This document shows, piece by piece, positions 53,286 through 63,203 of a DNA stretch of 64,000 bases (its first letter is position 1; every line of letters starts with the position of its first letter). The notes under the pieces were generated by a model. That model ran no database searches, had not been told where the DNA came from, and saw nothing but the letters and a program-made list of their open reading frames with translations. The position numbers were made by a program, and so were the translations under genes. This DNA is from Lysinibacillus fusiformis (GTDB taxonomy: Bacteria > Bacillota > Bacilli > Bacillales_A > Planococcaceae). The DNA lies in assembly GCF_007362955.1 (NCBI RefSeq), contig NZ_CP041696.1, forward strand, positions 2,604,001 through 2,668,000, given 5' to 3'.

Positions 53286-54545
53286 TTAAAAGGTGATGTA
53301 TTTTACATAGTCTTTCCAGTCAATTTCTTTGAAATGTTGCCACTCAATTTTTTTAAGAGGCATGGAGCGGAACGAGCGCGCTAATATATTGCGTTGTTCA
53401 TTTGCTAGGATGGGTGTCCCTTCATCCATGTAGCCAGTAAAGATAGTAGCATTTGCGGTCTTGAATGCAACATCAATGTCCTCAAGACGAATTTTACCGT
53501 CTTCACCGATAATATAAACACTGTGTACATCTTTTTTTGTAGTTTTTACCCAAGTGGATTTCACCCTATATGCATCAAATGCTTCATTGACAATAATGGA
53601 AGCTTTGCCGATGGTTGAAAAGGGAATGTCTACTAGGAAATCATCCTGCTGTAGTGTTACTTGATAGCTTGAAGGCTTTGGTAGCTTTGCAGTTTTAGCT
53701 AACTCATTTGCCCATGTAGATTCATTGTTTGTTGCAATCATTTGTTTTTCAAGTACGATACCCGATAGCTTGGCTTCAACATGCTGTAAGTCAAAATTAA
53801 CGGTTTGTCCAGCCATGACCTGTTGCCATTCGTCCTCTGATAAATAGGCTAACATGGCTTTTTCTGTAGAATAAATTTCAAAAGTCACAGTGCCAGCTTC
53901 TTCTGTTATTTTGGAGATAACACCGTCCACAGGGCTAATCACACCTTGTCGTGCCTGAATTTGGGCAATTTGAGCATCCATTAGCGCTACTTGACGAGTC
54001 GCCTCAGCAATATGACGATTTAAAATTGCCACAGCTGTTGATGGAGAATTTTGCTGAGCTAATTCTAATTTGACATTGACATTCAATTTATCACTAATCT
54101 GATCGGTATTGATAGAGCTTTTTGGATCAGAAGCTCTACCGAACTCAGATTCTATTTGAGCTAATGCAGACTCTAAATCGCTTAGTTCCGTCTCATAAGC
54201 AGAGCGCTCAGCCTCGAGCTTCGTCAATTCATCATCGACTTCCTCTGTTTTATAGGTAGCCAGTACATCCGTTGCGTGTATTTCTTGACCGCGTTTTACG
54301 TTTACCGCTGATAGGCTCTTCGCTTCTGCAGCAATTGTATAGGTTTCTGCTGGCGCTACTATAGCATCCTTTTTGACTGTTTCTACTCGGTCGTCAGTAG
54401 TGGCCCTTTGAAATTCATCGATAAAGTACGAACGTGCTACTTTGCTATCAGCCTTGAAAACAAAATACGCATTTACGCCAATTAACAGCGCTATGACAAT
54501 GATACTCAAGCTTGTCCAAGGTCTGGATTTAATAAAACGCATCAT
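53286..54545 (-). CDS. HlyD-like membrane fusion protein
   Basis: 419 residues. N-terminal membrane helix (PWTSLSIIVIALLIGVNAYF), a biotinyl-lipoyl-like barrel half (AVNVKRGQEIHATDVLATY), a central coiled coil (about 95-205, LTKLEAERSAYETELSDLES), the second barrel half (GVISPVDGVISKITEEAG), and a beta-barrel region. This is the layout of HlyD/EmrA-type adaptor proteins. ATG 54545 overlaps the upstream gene's TGA (ATGATG). No ABC ATPase or permease is adjacent; the only partner is the membrane protein encoded upstream. Confidence 0.8.
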   Translation of the reverse strand: MMRFIKSRPWTSLSIIVIALLIGVNAYFVFKADSKVARSYFIDEFQRATTDDRVETVKKDAIVAPAETYTIAAEAKSLSAVNVKRGQEIHATDVLATYKTEEVDDELTKLEAERSAYETELSDLESALAQIESEFGRASDPKSSINTDQISDKLNVNVKLELAQQNSPSTAVAILNRHIAEATRQVALMDAQIAQIQARQGVISPVDGVISKITEEAGTVTFEIYSTEKAMLAYLSEDEWQQVMAGQTVNFDLQHVEAKLSGIVLEKQMIATNNESTWANELAKTAKLPKPSSYQVTLQQDDFLVDIPFSTIGKASIIVNEAFDAYRVKSTWVKTTKKDVHSVYIIGEDGKIRLEDIDVAFKTANATIFTGYMDEGTPILANEQRNILARSFRSMPLKKIEWQHFKEIDWKDYVKYITF

Positions 54546-55219
54546 CCTAACCCCCTTGTAATCCATTCCTGTAGTGGTAAAACGCTAATCATTCCGACGA
54601 ATACAGCCATTAACACTTGTATTACGATAATTTTCGCTAATAATGCTTTACGGTCTGAAGCTTCTTCCCATTTAGAAAGGAATGTGAATTGCACAATAAT
54701 CGTTAGAACCGTAGCTACCGTCAACTGATTAATGACAAATAATACCACATCTGTATCAATTAATTGCTGTGCAATAGGCGCAAGTGAAAAGAAGGAGAAT
54801 GTTGTAGAGTAGCCAACCCCGTAAAACACAGCAAATAAAATTGCCTTTTCAATTAGTAAAAATACCATTACATAGAGTTGTACTTTTTGAATCCATTTAT
54901 AAGGGATATCCGTTAATAGATATAACATGTATGTAATGCCGAAATATTGGAAGCAATAATAAACAATCCCCCAGGCAATGGCCCCCACCATTGATAGAAG
55001 TCGGGCTGTATAATATTCATCCTGATTATTCATTGCAAATAAAGTTGTTAAGCTTTCCGTACCCATTCCCCAAAACTCTCTTACGGCAAATAACAAGATG
55101 AAAAGTAGAAAAACGGTTAAGGATCGTTTTTTATATCCTCGTATTTCCCCATTCTCAAGCGCTTGCGTAAAGTTAATGGGATGCGTTAAGCTATGCCAAA
55201 ACTTATAGTGATAAAACAT
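54542..55219 (-). CDS. Multi-pass membrane protein, YIP1-like
   Basis: 225 residues. A cytoplasmic N-terminus (MFYHYKFWHSLTHPINFTQA) is followed by five or six membrane segments. The plan, including an N-terminal Pro and a start resembling 'family with WxxLxxP', fits the YIP1 family loosely. ATG 55219 follows AAAGGGAG at the right distance, so the longer frame is rejected. Translationally coupled to the HlyD-like gene. Function unknown; an accessory export or lipid role with its partner is possible. Confidence 0.65.
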   Translation of the reverse strand: MFYHYKFWHSLTHPINFTQALENGEIRGYKKRSLTVFLLFILLFAVREFWGMGTESLTTLFAMNNQDEYYTARLLSMVGAIAWGIVYYCFQYFGITYMLYLLTDIPYKWIQKVQLYVMVFLLIEKAILFAVFYGVGYSTTFSFFSLAPIAQQLIDTDVVLFVINQLTVATVLTIIVQFTFLSKWEEASDRKALLAKIIVIQVLMAVFVGMISVLPLQEWITRGLG

Positions 55220-55635
55220 ATATAGCTCCCTTTCTAGTAAATTGCATATTAAAGATGTAGTATACACCTAGTTACTGGTAAATAACATAGTATAATTGCT
55301 GACTTTTTCAAGTAATTCCCTCGATAAAGTGAATCTTTAATGAGGCACTTAAGAGGTTACTTCTTTTCCTTACACTGCTTCATTGGGTGTGTTAGTCACC
55401 AGAAAAACGGGATACATGCATATAAAACAATTATATAGTATCCTAACAATAACTTCCTATAAAAAGCCTATTCAATCTAAAAATAGCAATTATCTGTAAG
55501 TTAGTAAAGGATATGAGTGAGTTTAAGAGAATAGCTTGAAATCAAGTAAATAGTACCGATACTAAAGTAAGTACATTCAAATAAATGATACATATCTATA
55601 TTCCTATATAACGAAAATAAGAAAGGGTGGACATT
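55220..55635. other. Divergent intergenic region
   Basis: It separates the YIP1/HlyD pair (minus) from the large repeat protein (plus). AT-rich, with several TATA-like hexamers but no pair with correct spacing that I would defend. No gene, repeat or hairpin of note. Confidence 0.45.
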
Positions 55636-58600
55636 TTGAAGAAACCATTAAAAGTAGGTGTATTAACAAGTCTATTACTCGCGCCAACTGCGATTGCTAA
55701 TGCACAAGAAGTTGCTTCACAACCCCAAACATCACAAGTTGCCTATAGCAATGCTGTAGCTGCAGTTGAAACGAAAGAACAGCTACAAACAATGTATAAA
55801 AACTTAACAGATAAATCTTCATTGGAAGATATCACAATCGCAGAGAGTCGGTTCACGGGATTAGAGGCTGCTGGTTTTGATGCCAATGAGATAACTTTCA
55901 TTAAAGCAAAGGTTGCCTATGTAAGAGCACAAAAAACATTGCTAACAGAAATCAACCAACTAGGTAGTAAAATAAATAAGTTAACGTATACAAGTAGTTC
56001 CCTTATACAAGATGTGGAAACAGCAAATAAAAAATACACAGATTTTATGAACGTTATGATAGAAAATTCATATGCAAAGGTTCAAAAAACATTTAAAGAT
56101 GCTGTAGAAGCTGCACCACCAACGGCAGTTGCATCTATGTTGGGACTAGCCGTTCAATATGGCCATGACGAAGCAGCAAGAAAGGCGTATTTCAAAACAA
56201 ATGGTGCAGACCTTGATAAGCTTGCGACGATGTCGACAGCTGTGGAGGCTGTAGAAAATACTATTCAACAATTAGATTACTTGATGGTTGAATTAGCAGA
56301 AAATACACCAGACTATACAGCCATTAAAGGAAATGCGGCTGATGTGACAACCGCTTATAACGCTCTGTCAGCAGATAATAAAAAGATTGCCATCGCTTAT
56401 ATCCCTGAGGGCGAAACGGTTGCACCATATAAGATTTATACAGAAACATTAGCAAATATAAATGCTGCTAAAAAAGTTGAGGATAGTATTACGCAACTAC
56501 AGGCAAAGACTCCAGCTAACTTTGATAAAGCCTCAACTTATATTAGTGCGGTAACGGCTATTGAAACTGCTTATAACAAATTAAGTACAGATGCTAAAAA
56601 TTTTGTAACGAATTATCCTGATTTTGCATCGTATCAAGCTGCTGCTGATTTCTCTAAGCAGATTACGGCTCTTAGCATCTCAAATAGCGAAGCCTATCGT
56701 ACAGCAGTAGCAAATCTCATGACGGAATACCCCGTTTTGGTTAAGAAAGAATTTGTAAAAAATGCAGCTGATTTAACTGCTGCTCAAGAGGAGATTCAAG
56801 CGGCAGAAGCGATTGAAACGCTTATTAAGGAAATCGCTAATGCAACACCAGCAGATCAATTTGCAAAAATTACTGCTGCGCGTGCAGCGTACAATAATCA
56901 GTCCACTACTGTGAACATGACGAATGTCAAAAAAATCGTCAATAATTTATCGACGCTAACTGATTGGGAGAAAAAATATAGCGCCTCTATCGATGTCGAT
57001 AAACTAATAGCGGCGATTGATCCTAAGGCCACTACGTTTGAGAGTAAAACACTAACGGCACAGGCAACATTTGATAAACTAGCTGATATAGAAAAGGGGC
57101 TTGTACAGAATAAGGACAAACTGGCCCTGTATTTTAAATATGCAAATTTATTGAATAAAGTGAATGCATTAAAGACAACAATGCCAGACTATAGCACTCA
57201 AGTCTCAACATTACAAACAGCAGTAACGGCATTAGATGCAACTGGTAATGCGGAGGAAGCTGTACTTAATGCTATAAAGGATAAGCTAAGTGAGAAATTA
57301 GCCACACTAGCGAACGAAGAAACGGCGTTAGCAGATGTGATTAGTAAAATTGGTGCATTAAGCAATTCGCAAAATCAAGTTCAAGATATGCAAGAAGCAC
57401 GCAAATTATATGATGGTCTTACAGCAACAGCTAAGAAACGTGTCACAAACATTAAAATACTGACGGACTTAGAAAAAGCACATAAAGCAGTATTAAATGT
57501 AATTACCCTTGTCGAGAAGCTTGATCCAGCAACTAAGGATTATACAAAAAAAGCAAAGGCTGCAAACACAGCTTACTTAAAGCTCGATGTGACAAAACGG
57601 GAATATGTGAAAAACTATAAAAACTTGAATGACCAAGTGGAAGCGATGAATATAGTTGCGCAAATTATGGCCTTAAACACTTCACAAAAAACGTATAAAG
57701 CAACAGTAGAAGCCTTGACACAGAGTTTTGATAAGTTATCTGACGAAGCAAAAAAACTAGTAACGAACGCTCAGGATCTTGAAACTGCAAAAGGCTATAT
57801 TGCAATAGCAAAAGGGTTTGATGATCGTGTACTTGCACTAGCAAATGAGCCGGACACTACATTTGTAGCGAAGGTAGCGGCACTCACTGCAGAATATAAA
57901 ACGATGGACAAAAATGCGAAAAAGTTAGTGACGCAATACAAAACATTAACGACTTACGAGAAAAATAATGCCAATGTTGTGAAGGTCATTAATTTAATTG
58001 CAGCCTTAAATCCAACAAATAAAGACTATACGAAAAAGGTTCTAGCAGCTCGTAAAGCTTACAACGCATTAGATGTAGAATCTCAAAAACGTGTGACCAA
58101 TTATACACAGTTAACAGCTGTTGAAGATGTTGCTACGTTAATTGGTTTAATAGAAACATTGAAACCTACGAGTAAGACGTTTTTAAATGATTTAAAAACA
58201 GCGCGCACAAATTATGATGCGTTGCCACCAGAGAAGAAAAATGCTGTCATTAATTATGAAAAGCTTGTTACGGCTGAAACTGAACTCACATCTGCCCATA
58301 CGGTTATCACATTGATCGATGCGGCATTGCCTGAGGATGCTGACTATTTAACAAAGTTGATGAACGCCCGAGTTGCTTACGATAAATTAACCTCAGGGCA
58401 AAAGAAGCTTGTAACGAATATAAAGTCATTGACGGACCGTGAAAAACAAGTGAAGCCAATTTTAACTGTTATGGTGCAAATTGATGGTTTAGAACCAGGT
58501 TCAAGTAATTTCGTCAGTAAGGTAAATGGTGCACGTAAAGCGTACGATAAGTTAACAAAGGATCAAAAGAGTTACGTTCATAATATCGCGACATTACAAA

Positions 58601-59595
58601 GCTATGAACCAACTGCCAAGGTCATTGAGTTGATTGGTAAGTTAAAATCGTCTAGCAAAACTTTCCATACAGATACGATGCAAGCACGTGCACTATACGA
58701 TGCGTTAAGCAAGGATATGCAACAGTATGTCTCGAACTATCATTTATTACAAGCTGCTGAAACAAGTATTTTAGGTGCAGGCAATGTACAACGAATGATA
58801 GATGAACTACCTTCAGTTGAAGCGCATCAATATGTTAAACGTATTGAAGAAATTCGTGCGGCCTATAATGCACTACCAAGAGACCAGCAAATGGCTGTCG
58901 AAAACTATAAAACTTTACAAGAGCAAGAAAAAATTATTAAGCCTGTTATTAGCGTTGTGAATGAAATTGACAAACTTATGACATCTAAAAATATGGACAG
59001 CCAATATCAAAAGATTTTAAATGCTTATGATAAGCTTTCTGCAACTCAACGTAGATATGTCTATAACGAGCAACTACTCCTCTCATTAGACAGCGTGATT
59101 AAAGTTTATAAGAGCATTGCTGCCTTAAAACCAAGTGACAAATTGTACTTTGGCATGGTTGAGTCAGTGCGTAGAGATTACGATAGTTTAAATACAACAG
59201 ATAAGCAAAGAGTATCCAATTATTCAATCTTACTAGAAGCTGAGAAAAACATGAGCGAAGTGAAGAAAGTTGTAGAGCTAATCGCTAGTCTGTCTCCAAC
59301 ATCAAGCACCTATATACAAGATGTAGCCAATGCGGTTGCTGCGTATAAGGCATTGGATTCGAAAGTAAGGGGACAAGTTCTTAACTATGACGCCTTGAAG
59401 AAAGCAGAAAAAGATATCGCTGCTGTTTTAAAAGTAGTCAATGCTATTGCTGAATTAGATCCGGACACAAAAACGTTTGAAAAGAAAGTAATTGCTGCAC
59501 AGAAGCTGTATAGCGCACTTACGCTTGAACAACAGGATTTAGTATATAATTACCGTATTTTGCAAGATCATATAAATGCATTAGGATTAAACTAA
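55636..59595 (+). CDS. Secreted giant helical-repeat protein, 1319 residues
   Basis: Signal peptide MKKPLKVGVLTSLLLAP ending AIANA. The mature part is built of about 18 repeats of roughly 60-75 residues, each with a pattern like VxxLIxxLxPxxKxYxxKVxxARxAYxxL followed by xxxxxxxVxNYxxLxxxE; examples end in LVTNAQDLETAKG, RVTNYTQLTAVED and AVENYKTLQEQEK. This predicts a long rod of helical bundles. No SLH domain, LPXTG or Cys-rich anchor is seen, so how it stays at the surface is unclear. TTG 55636 is preferred over GTG 55627 because AAAGGGTGG lies 5 bases upstream and the signal peptide starts MKK. Confidence 0.85.
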   Translation: MKKPLKVGVLTSLLLAPTAIANAQEVASQPQTSQVAYSNAVAAVETKEQLQTMYKNLTDKSSLEDITIAESRFTGLEAAGFDANEITFIKAKVAYVRAQKTLLTEINQLGSKINKLTYTSSSLIQDVETANKKYTDFMNVMIENSYAKVQKTFKDAVEAAPPTAVASMLGLAVQYGHDEAARKAYFKTNGADLDKLATMSTAVEAVENTIQQLDYLMVELAENTPDYTAIKGNAADVTTAYNALSADNKKIAIAYIPEGETVAPYKIYTETLANINAAKKVEDSITQLQAKTPANFDKASTYISAVTAIETAYNKLSTDAKNFVTNYPDFASYQAAADFSKQITALSISNSEAYRTAVANLMTEYPVLVKKEFVKNAADLTAAQEEIQAAEAIETLIKEIANATPADQFAKITAARAAYNNQSTTVNMTNVKKIVNNLSTLTDWEKKYSASIDVDKLIAAIDPKATTFESKTLTAQATFDKLADIEKGLVQNKDKLALYFKYANLLNKVNALKTTMPDYSTQVSTLQTAVTALDATGNAEEAVLNAIKDKLSEKLATLANEETALADVISKIGALSNSQNQVQDMQEARKLYDGLTATAKKRVTNIKILTDLEKAHKAVLNVITLVEKLDPATKDYTKKAKAANTAYLKLDVTKREYVKNYKNLNDQVEAMNIVAQIMALNTSQKTYKATVEALTQSFDKLSDEAKKLVTNAQDLETAKGYIAIAKGFDDRVLALANEPDTTFVAKVAALTAEYKTMDKNAKKLVTQYKTLTTYEKNNANVVKVINLIAALNPTNKDYTKKVLAARKAYNALDVESQKRVTNYTQLTAVEDVATLIGLIETLKPTSKTFLNDLKTARTNYDALPPEKKNAVINYEKLVTAETELTSAHTVITLIDAALPEDADYLTKLMNARVAYDKLTSGQKKLVTNIKSLTDREKQVKPILTVMVQIDGLEPGSSNFVSKVNGARKAYDKLTKDQKSYVHNIATLQSYEPTAKVIELIGKLKSSSKTFHTDTMQARALYDALSKDMQQYVSNYHLLQAAETSILGAGNVQRMIDELPSVEAHQYVKRIEEIRAAYNALPRDQQMAVENYKTLQEQEKIIKPVISVVNEIDKLMTSKNMDSQYQKILNAYDKLSATQRRYVYNEQLLLSLDSVIKVYKSIAALKPSDKLYFGMVESVRRDYDSLNTTDKQRVSNYSILLEAEKNMSEVKKVVELIASLSPTSSTYIQDVANAVAAYKALDSKVRGQVLNYDALKKAEKDIAAVLKVVNAIAELDPDTKTFEKKVIAAQKLYSALTLEQQDLVYNYRILQDHINALGLN

Positions 59596-59600
59596 TTTGT

Positions 59601-59630
59601 GAAGAGGGGGAAGACCCTCTTTTCATTTTT
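59601..59630 (+). terminator. Terminator of the helical-repeat protein gene
   Basis: AAGAGGG pairs with CCCTCTT (59602-59621) around a 6-base loop, then T-rich DNA. Confidence 0.75.
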
Positions 59631-59702
59631 TCTAGCAATCTGCACAGTTATCGACGGAGTTTAGTATGCCGTTGACAAAGTAAACAGGAAGGGGCGAGGA
59701 CA

Positions 59703-60362
59703 ATGAACAAAAAGCGCTCACGTCTAGCTTGGACACTCTCTGCTGCCGCAGTAGTGGCACCTTGTGTTGCGGTGATACCTTCAGAAGCAGCTACAATGCC
59801 ATTTACAGATATTCAAAACAGTGGTGGCGAAGGCGAACTTTACAAGGCAGTTCACAAATTGTATAGTGAAGGAATTGTATTTGGTACGACTTCTACTACG
59901 TTTAGCCCTTATGAAAATTTAACACGTGGAGAAGCAGCCTATTTCTTAGCAGAAGCGCTAAAATTAGATATGAAGAATGTAGTAAATCCTGGGTATAATG
60001 ATGTATCAACTACTCATAAATATTATGGACATATCGCAGCACTCGCCGCAGAGGGTATTATCCAAAAAGGGACAAATTACAATCCGAATCATTTCATAAA
60101 GCGCAGTCAAATGGCGAAAATTTTAACACTGGGTTTTAATTTACAGCAGGCAACAACTTTATCAGCGCCTTTTACAGATTTTACAGAAGATGTTGAAACC
60201 AATCGATACATGCAAACGTTATTAGATTATGGTATTACTGAGGGAACTAGTTCGACAACATTTTCACCATACATGGATATTCGACGGGGACAAATGGCTT
60301 TATTTCTATATCGCACCTTACAAAAAAACGACAATGAGCTATATATTATTAGTGTAGAATAG
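59703..60362 (+). CDS. Almost pure SLH protein, 219 residues
   Basis: Signal peptide MNKKRSRLAWTLSAAAVVAP ending PSEA, then three SLH domains that fill the whole chain: MPFTDIQNSGGEGELYKAVH with NLTRGEAAYFLAEAL, then YNDVSTTHKYYGHIAALAAE, then FTDFTEDVETNRYMQTLLDY ending RRGQMALFLYRTL. Only about a dozen residues follow. With no other domain it could cap or block SLH-binding sites on the wall polymer, or pair with another protein; this is inference. GGAAGGGGCGAGGA precedes the ATG. Confidence 0.87.
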   Translation: MNKKRSRLAWTLSAAAVVAPCVAVIPSEAATMPFTDIQNSGGEGELYKAVHKLYSEGIVFGTTSTTFSPYENLTRGEAAYFLAEALKLDMKNVVNPGYNDVSTTHKYYGHIAALAAEGIIQKGTNYNPNHFIKRSQMAKILTLGFNLQQATTLSAPFTDFTEDVETNRYMQTLLDYGITEGTSSTTFSPYMDIRRGQMALFLYRTLQKNDNELYIISVE

Positions 60363-60369
60363 TAAGATA

Positions 60370-60412
60370 AAAAACACTCTTTGGTAAAAACTTACCTTTA
60401 GAGTGTTTTTTA
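60370..60412 (+). terminator. Terminator of the short SLH gene
   Basis: Stem AAAAACACTCT (60370-60380) and AGAGTGTTTTT (60400-60410), with a nested stem GGTAA/TTACC inside the loop. Confidence 0.85.
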
Positions 60413-60587
60413 AAATCATTATAGGAAAAAACAGGCAATAATGGTATGTTTATATATGTCCTTAAAGGGTATATACCACCACGAAGATTTTGGAAATTTG
60501 ATGTTTTCAGCATCTGAATAAGCTATGAATCTCTATTCATCTTTCAAATAGACAGTAAAACCATTTCATTACATAAGGGGGGGAGCA

Positions 60588-61661
60588 ATGTTAAAAAAAG
60601 TATCTAGTATTGTCGTATGTTCACTTATATTGCTGGCCACACCATACGGAGAATCGACAACCGAGGTAGCGTTGGCGGCGGAGGTCGCTAAGGATGTCCC
60701 AACAACACATTGGGCAAGTAACTCGATTCAACATATGTTAGGTAAGCAATATATGACAACTTATCAGGATGGATCTTTTAAGCCAAATCAGGCGATTACA
60801 AGGGCGGAGGCAGCAGCTGCGATTGCGCGGTCGATGCAGCTAAAAATGGATAGTTCGTTTTTACCTAATTTTGAAGATTTACCTGCCAATCATCAGTATT
60901 ACAAGGAGATTTGTGCATTAGTTGAATTAGGTATTTTACAAAATGGTGATTGTTTCAAACCTGAATCTCCCTTAAAGCGCATGCATATTGCTAAAATGTT
61001 AACGCTTGCCTATAATATCGAAGTTGATGCAACCAATAAAAGCAAATTTAATGATATTAACGAAGCGCATTGGGCGAAGGACTATATTGAATCATTAGCA
61101 GATGCTGGTGTCATTCAAGGGGTAAATGCACAGCAATTTGCGCCAAATCTCATGGTTACACGGGCACAATTTGCTACTTTGATTGAACGTAGCCTTACTT
61201 TTACTGATAAGGTAAAAAATCTGGAAGTTGCTTATGATTATTTGTCAAAGACCTATATCCCGACTGTTAATTTTTCATCGACGATGTCTAATGAAGTAAT
61301 TCGTTTAATTAACATAGAACGACAAAAGAAGAAACTGCAACCACTTAACTATGATGCAGCTTTAACACAAGTCGCAATTATCAAGGCACAGGATATGGTG
61401 AATCGTCATTATTTCGAGCATGAATCTCCTTACTATGGTGCACCATGGGATTTAGCGACATTATTCGATTATCCATATACAAGTTTAGGAGAAAATATCG
61501 GCAGAAATATTCCGACACCTCAAGCGGCCGTGAAAGCATGGATGGCATCACCAACACACCGTGAAAATATACTACGCGAACATTACACAAATACGGGCGT
61601 AGCTATTGCAGAAGATAGCAAAGGAAGTTACTATTGGGTGCAATTATTTTCTAGCCAATAA
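60588..61661 (+). CDS. SLH protein with C-terminal CAP (SCP/PR-1) domain
   Basis: 357 residues. Signal peptide ending in about VALAA, three SLH domains (about 38-210: THWASNSIQHMLGKQYMTTY with QAITRAEAAAAIARS; FEDLPANHQYYKEICALVEL; FNDINEAHWAKDYIESLADA). A CAP domain follows from about 240 (NEVIRLINIERQKKKLQPLN, MVNRHYFEHESPYYG, GENIGR, WMASPTHRENIL) with the two His of the CAP cavity. It resembles YkwD-type Bacillus proteins. The CAP role in bacteria is not settled. GGGGGGAG lies before the ATG. Confidence 0.9.
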   Translation: MLKKVSSIVVCSLILLATPYGESTTEVALAAEVAKDVPTTHWASNSIQHMLGKQYMTTYQDGSFKPNQAITRAEAAAAIARSMQLKMDSSFLPNFEDLPANHQYYKEICALVELGILQNGDCFKPESPLKRMHIAKMLTLAYNIEVDATNKSKFNDINEAHWAKDYIESLADAGVIQGVNAQQFAPNLMVTRAQFATLIERSLTFTDKVKNLEVAYDYLSKTYIPTVNFSSTMSNEVIRLINIERQKKKLQPLNYDAALTQVAIIKAQDMVNRHYFEHESPYYGAPWDLATLFDYPYTSLGENIGRNIPTPQAAVKAWMASPTHRENILREHYTNTGVAIAEDSKGSYYWVQLFSSQ

Positions 61662-61800
61662 GTTTAAACTTGATAGAGTTAACCAATATGTCACCTGAAT
61701 CGAATGGCGTAGAAGCTTAATTTCCTGTAACAAACCATCTCTAATATTACAGGAATGTTACAAAAGACCGATTTACCCATAATTTAATACCCATTTTTTA

Positions 61801-61845
61801 CTGCTGATAAACCCCGAAACGTTGGTATATCAGCATTTTTTTCTG
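61801..61845 (+). terminator. Terminator after the CAP gene, with repeat-like core
   Basis: TGCTGATAAACC (61803-61814) pairs with GGTATATCAGCA with one mismatch, followed by TTTTTT. The stem contains GCTGATA, the core word of the 21-bp repeat arrays, here as a single inverted pair. Confidence 0.8.
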
Positions 61846-61943
61846 TTTTTAAAACCGTTACACAATTGAAAAATTAAAATACTAACATTTGTGATAGTCT
61901 ATGTATAGGCAAAAAAGTTCTTCGAGAGGGGTATAACAAAAGT

Positions 61944-62888
61944 ATGAATAAGAAATGGTTATTACCGATTTTTGCATCTTTTATGTTATTTTCAGCAACT
62001 CCAATAGATAACGCTGAAGCGGCGACGGCGTCAGAAGTCACGAATACAGCGACTAAATATTTAGGTATTCCATACTCATATGGAGGTACAACTACAAGCG
62101 GACTAGATTGTTCAGGCTTTACTTCTAAAGTCTTTGCAGATTTAGGCATAAATCTTAACCGCACGTCTGGTTCACAATATCAGCAAGGTACTGCGGTTGC
62201 AAAAAGCGATCTTCAAGTTGGAGATTTACTTTTCTTTAACACGAGTGGTAGTGGTATCTCACATGTAGCTATATACATAGGTGACGGTAAAATGATTCAC
62301 TCTCAAACAGGCAAAGGCGTTAGCTACTCAAGTGTAGACGATCCATATTATTGGTCTTCTCGTTACATTGGTGCAAAACGCGTTGCAACATTTGATACTG
62401 AGCAACAAGCAGAAGTAACAAAAGTAGCGACAGCTGAAGTAAAGGAAGCGGCAATTGATTTTACAGTGTATGCTTCACGTGCTGAAGTAGCTGTGCAACT
62501 TGCACAAGCACTAAACCTAGATACATCGGATAAAAACACAAAATTCGCAGACGTAAAGCCAACATATGCACATGCTGGTGCAATTGCTGCTGTAGCGAAG
62601 TTAGGTATTTTTGAAGGGGATGACAATGGTAAGTTTAATCCGTCTTCACCAATGACACGCGCACAAATTGCAAAAGTATTAGTTCTTGCTTTTGGTCTTG
62701 AACCTCAAGGTGATGTTGTGACATTTGCTGATGTTCCTGAAAACTACTGGGCCACTGAGTATATTTCAATTATTGCCACAAACGGAATCACAGCTGGTAA
62801 AGATAATGGTAACTTCGGTTATAATGAAATGTTAAAAATTTCTCAGCTTTCAACATTTATTGAACGCGCAAAACAATTAAAGAAATAA
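61944..62888 (+). CDS. SLH-anchored NlpC/P60 peptidoglycan endopeptidase
   Basis: 314 residues. Signal peptide MNKKWLLPIFASFMLFSAT ending NAEA. NlpC/P60 domain at about 28-150 with the catalytic Cys in TTSGLDCSGFTSKVF, the His in GISHVAIYIGDGKMIHS and the third polar residue expected after it. It should cut D-Glu-meso-Dap type stem peptide bonds. Then two complete SLH domains and a partial first one (FADVKPTYAHAGAIAAVAKL, FADVPENYWATEYISIIATN). Placing the hydrolase before the SLH block differs from the other proteins here. GAGAGGGGT lies upstream. Confidence 0.92.
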   Translation: MNKKWLLPIFASFMLFSATPIDNAEAATASEVTNTATKYLGIPYSYGGTTTSGLDCSGFTSKVFADLGINLNRTSGSQYQQGTAVAKSDLQVGDLLFFNTSGSGISHVAIYIGDGKMIHSQTGKGVSYSSVDDPYYWSSRYIGAKRVATFDTEQQAEVTKVATAEVKEAAIDFTVYASRAEVAVQLAQALNLDTSDKNTKFADVKPTYAHAGAIAAVAKLGIFEGDDNGKFNPSSPMTRAQIAKVLVLAFGLEPQGDVVTFADVPENYWATEYISIIATNGITAGKDNGNFGYNEMLKISQLSTFIERAKQLKK

Positions 62889-63203
62889 TATATTTCCACT
62901 TCATATTAGACAAGGGCTACGTTTAATATGAAGTTTTGCAAGGAAGTTCTTTTAAATAATATATAAATGGATGAGAGTTTGCACTTGCAGGCTCTCTTCT
63001 TTTTATGAAATAGTTGTCCCATCTAATTGGTTCAACGACTAATCTTCGTAAATGGAGGTAGTCATTGTAATGAATGATTACCACTTAATAGAAAGAGGAG
63101 GAGATAAGTGAAAAAACAGTAGAAAAGTTACATTCGTATGATAGTTTTGACTGTGCAATTTTGTTAAAATGAAACACGAGAACAGGAAGGGAGGAAATAA
63201 GAC
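62889..63203. other. Intergenic region with two terminator-like hairpins
   Basis: The first hairpin, 62898-62908 with 62924-62934 (ACTTCATATTA / TAATATGAAGT), is followed by TTT. The second, GAGAG to CTCTC near 62974-62997, is followed by a T-rich tract. After that a short GTG frame (GTGAAAAAACAG then stop) has no meaning I can see. No gene. Confidence 0.6.
62898..62937 (+). terminator. Terminator of the NlpC/P60 gene
   Basis: 11-bp stem ACTTCATATTA / TAATATGAAGT with a 15-base loop, followed by a short T run. Confidence 0.75.
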
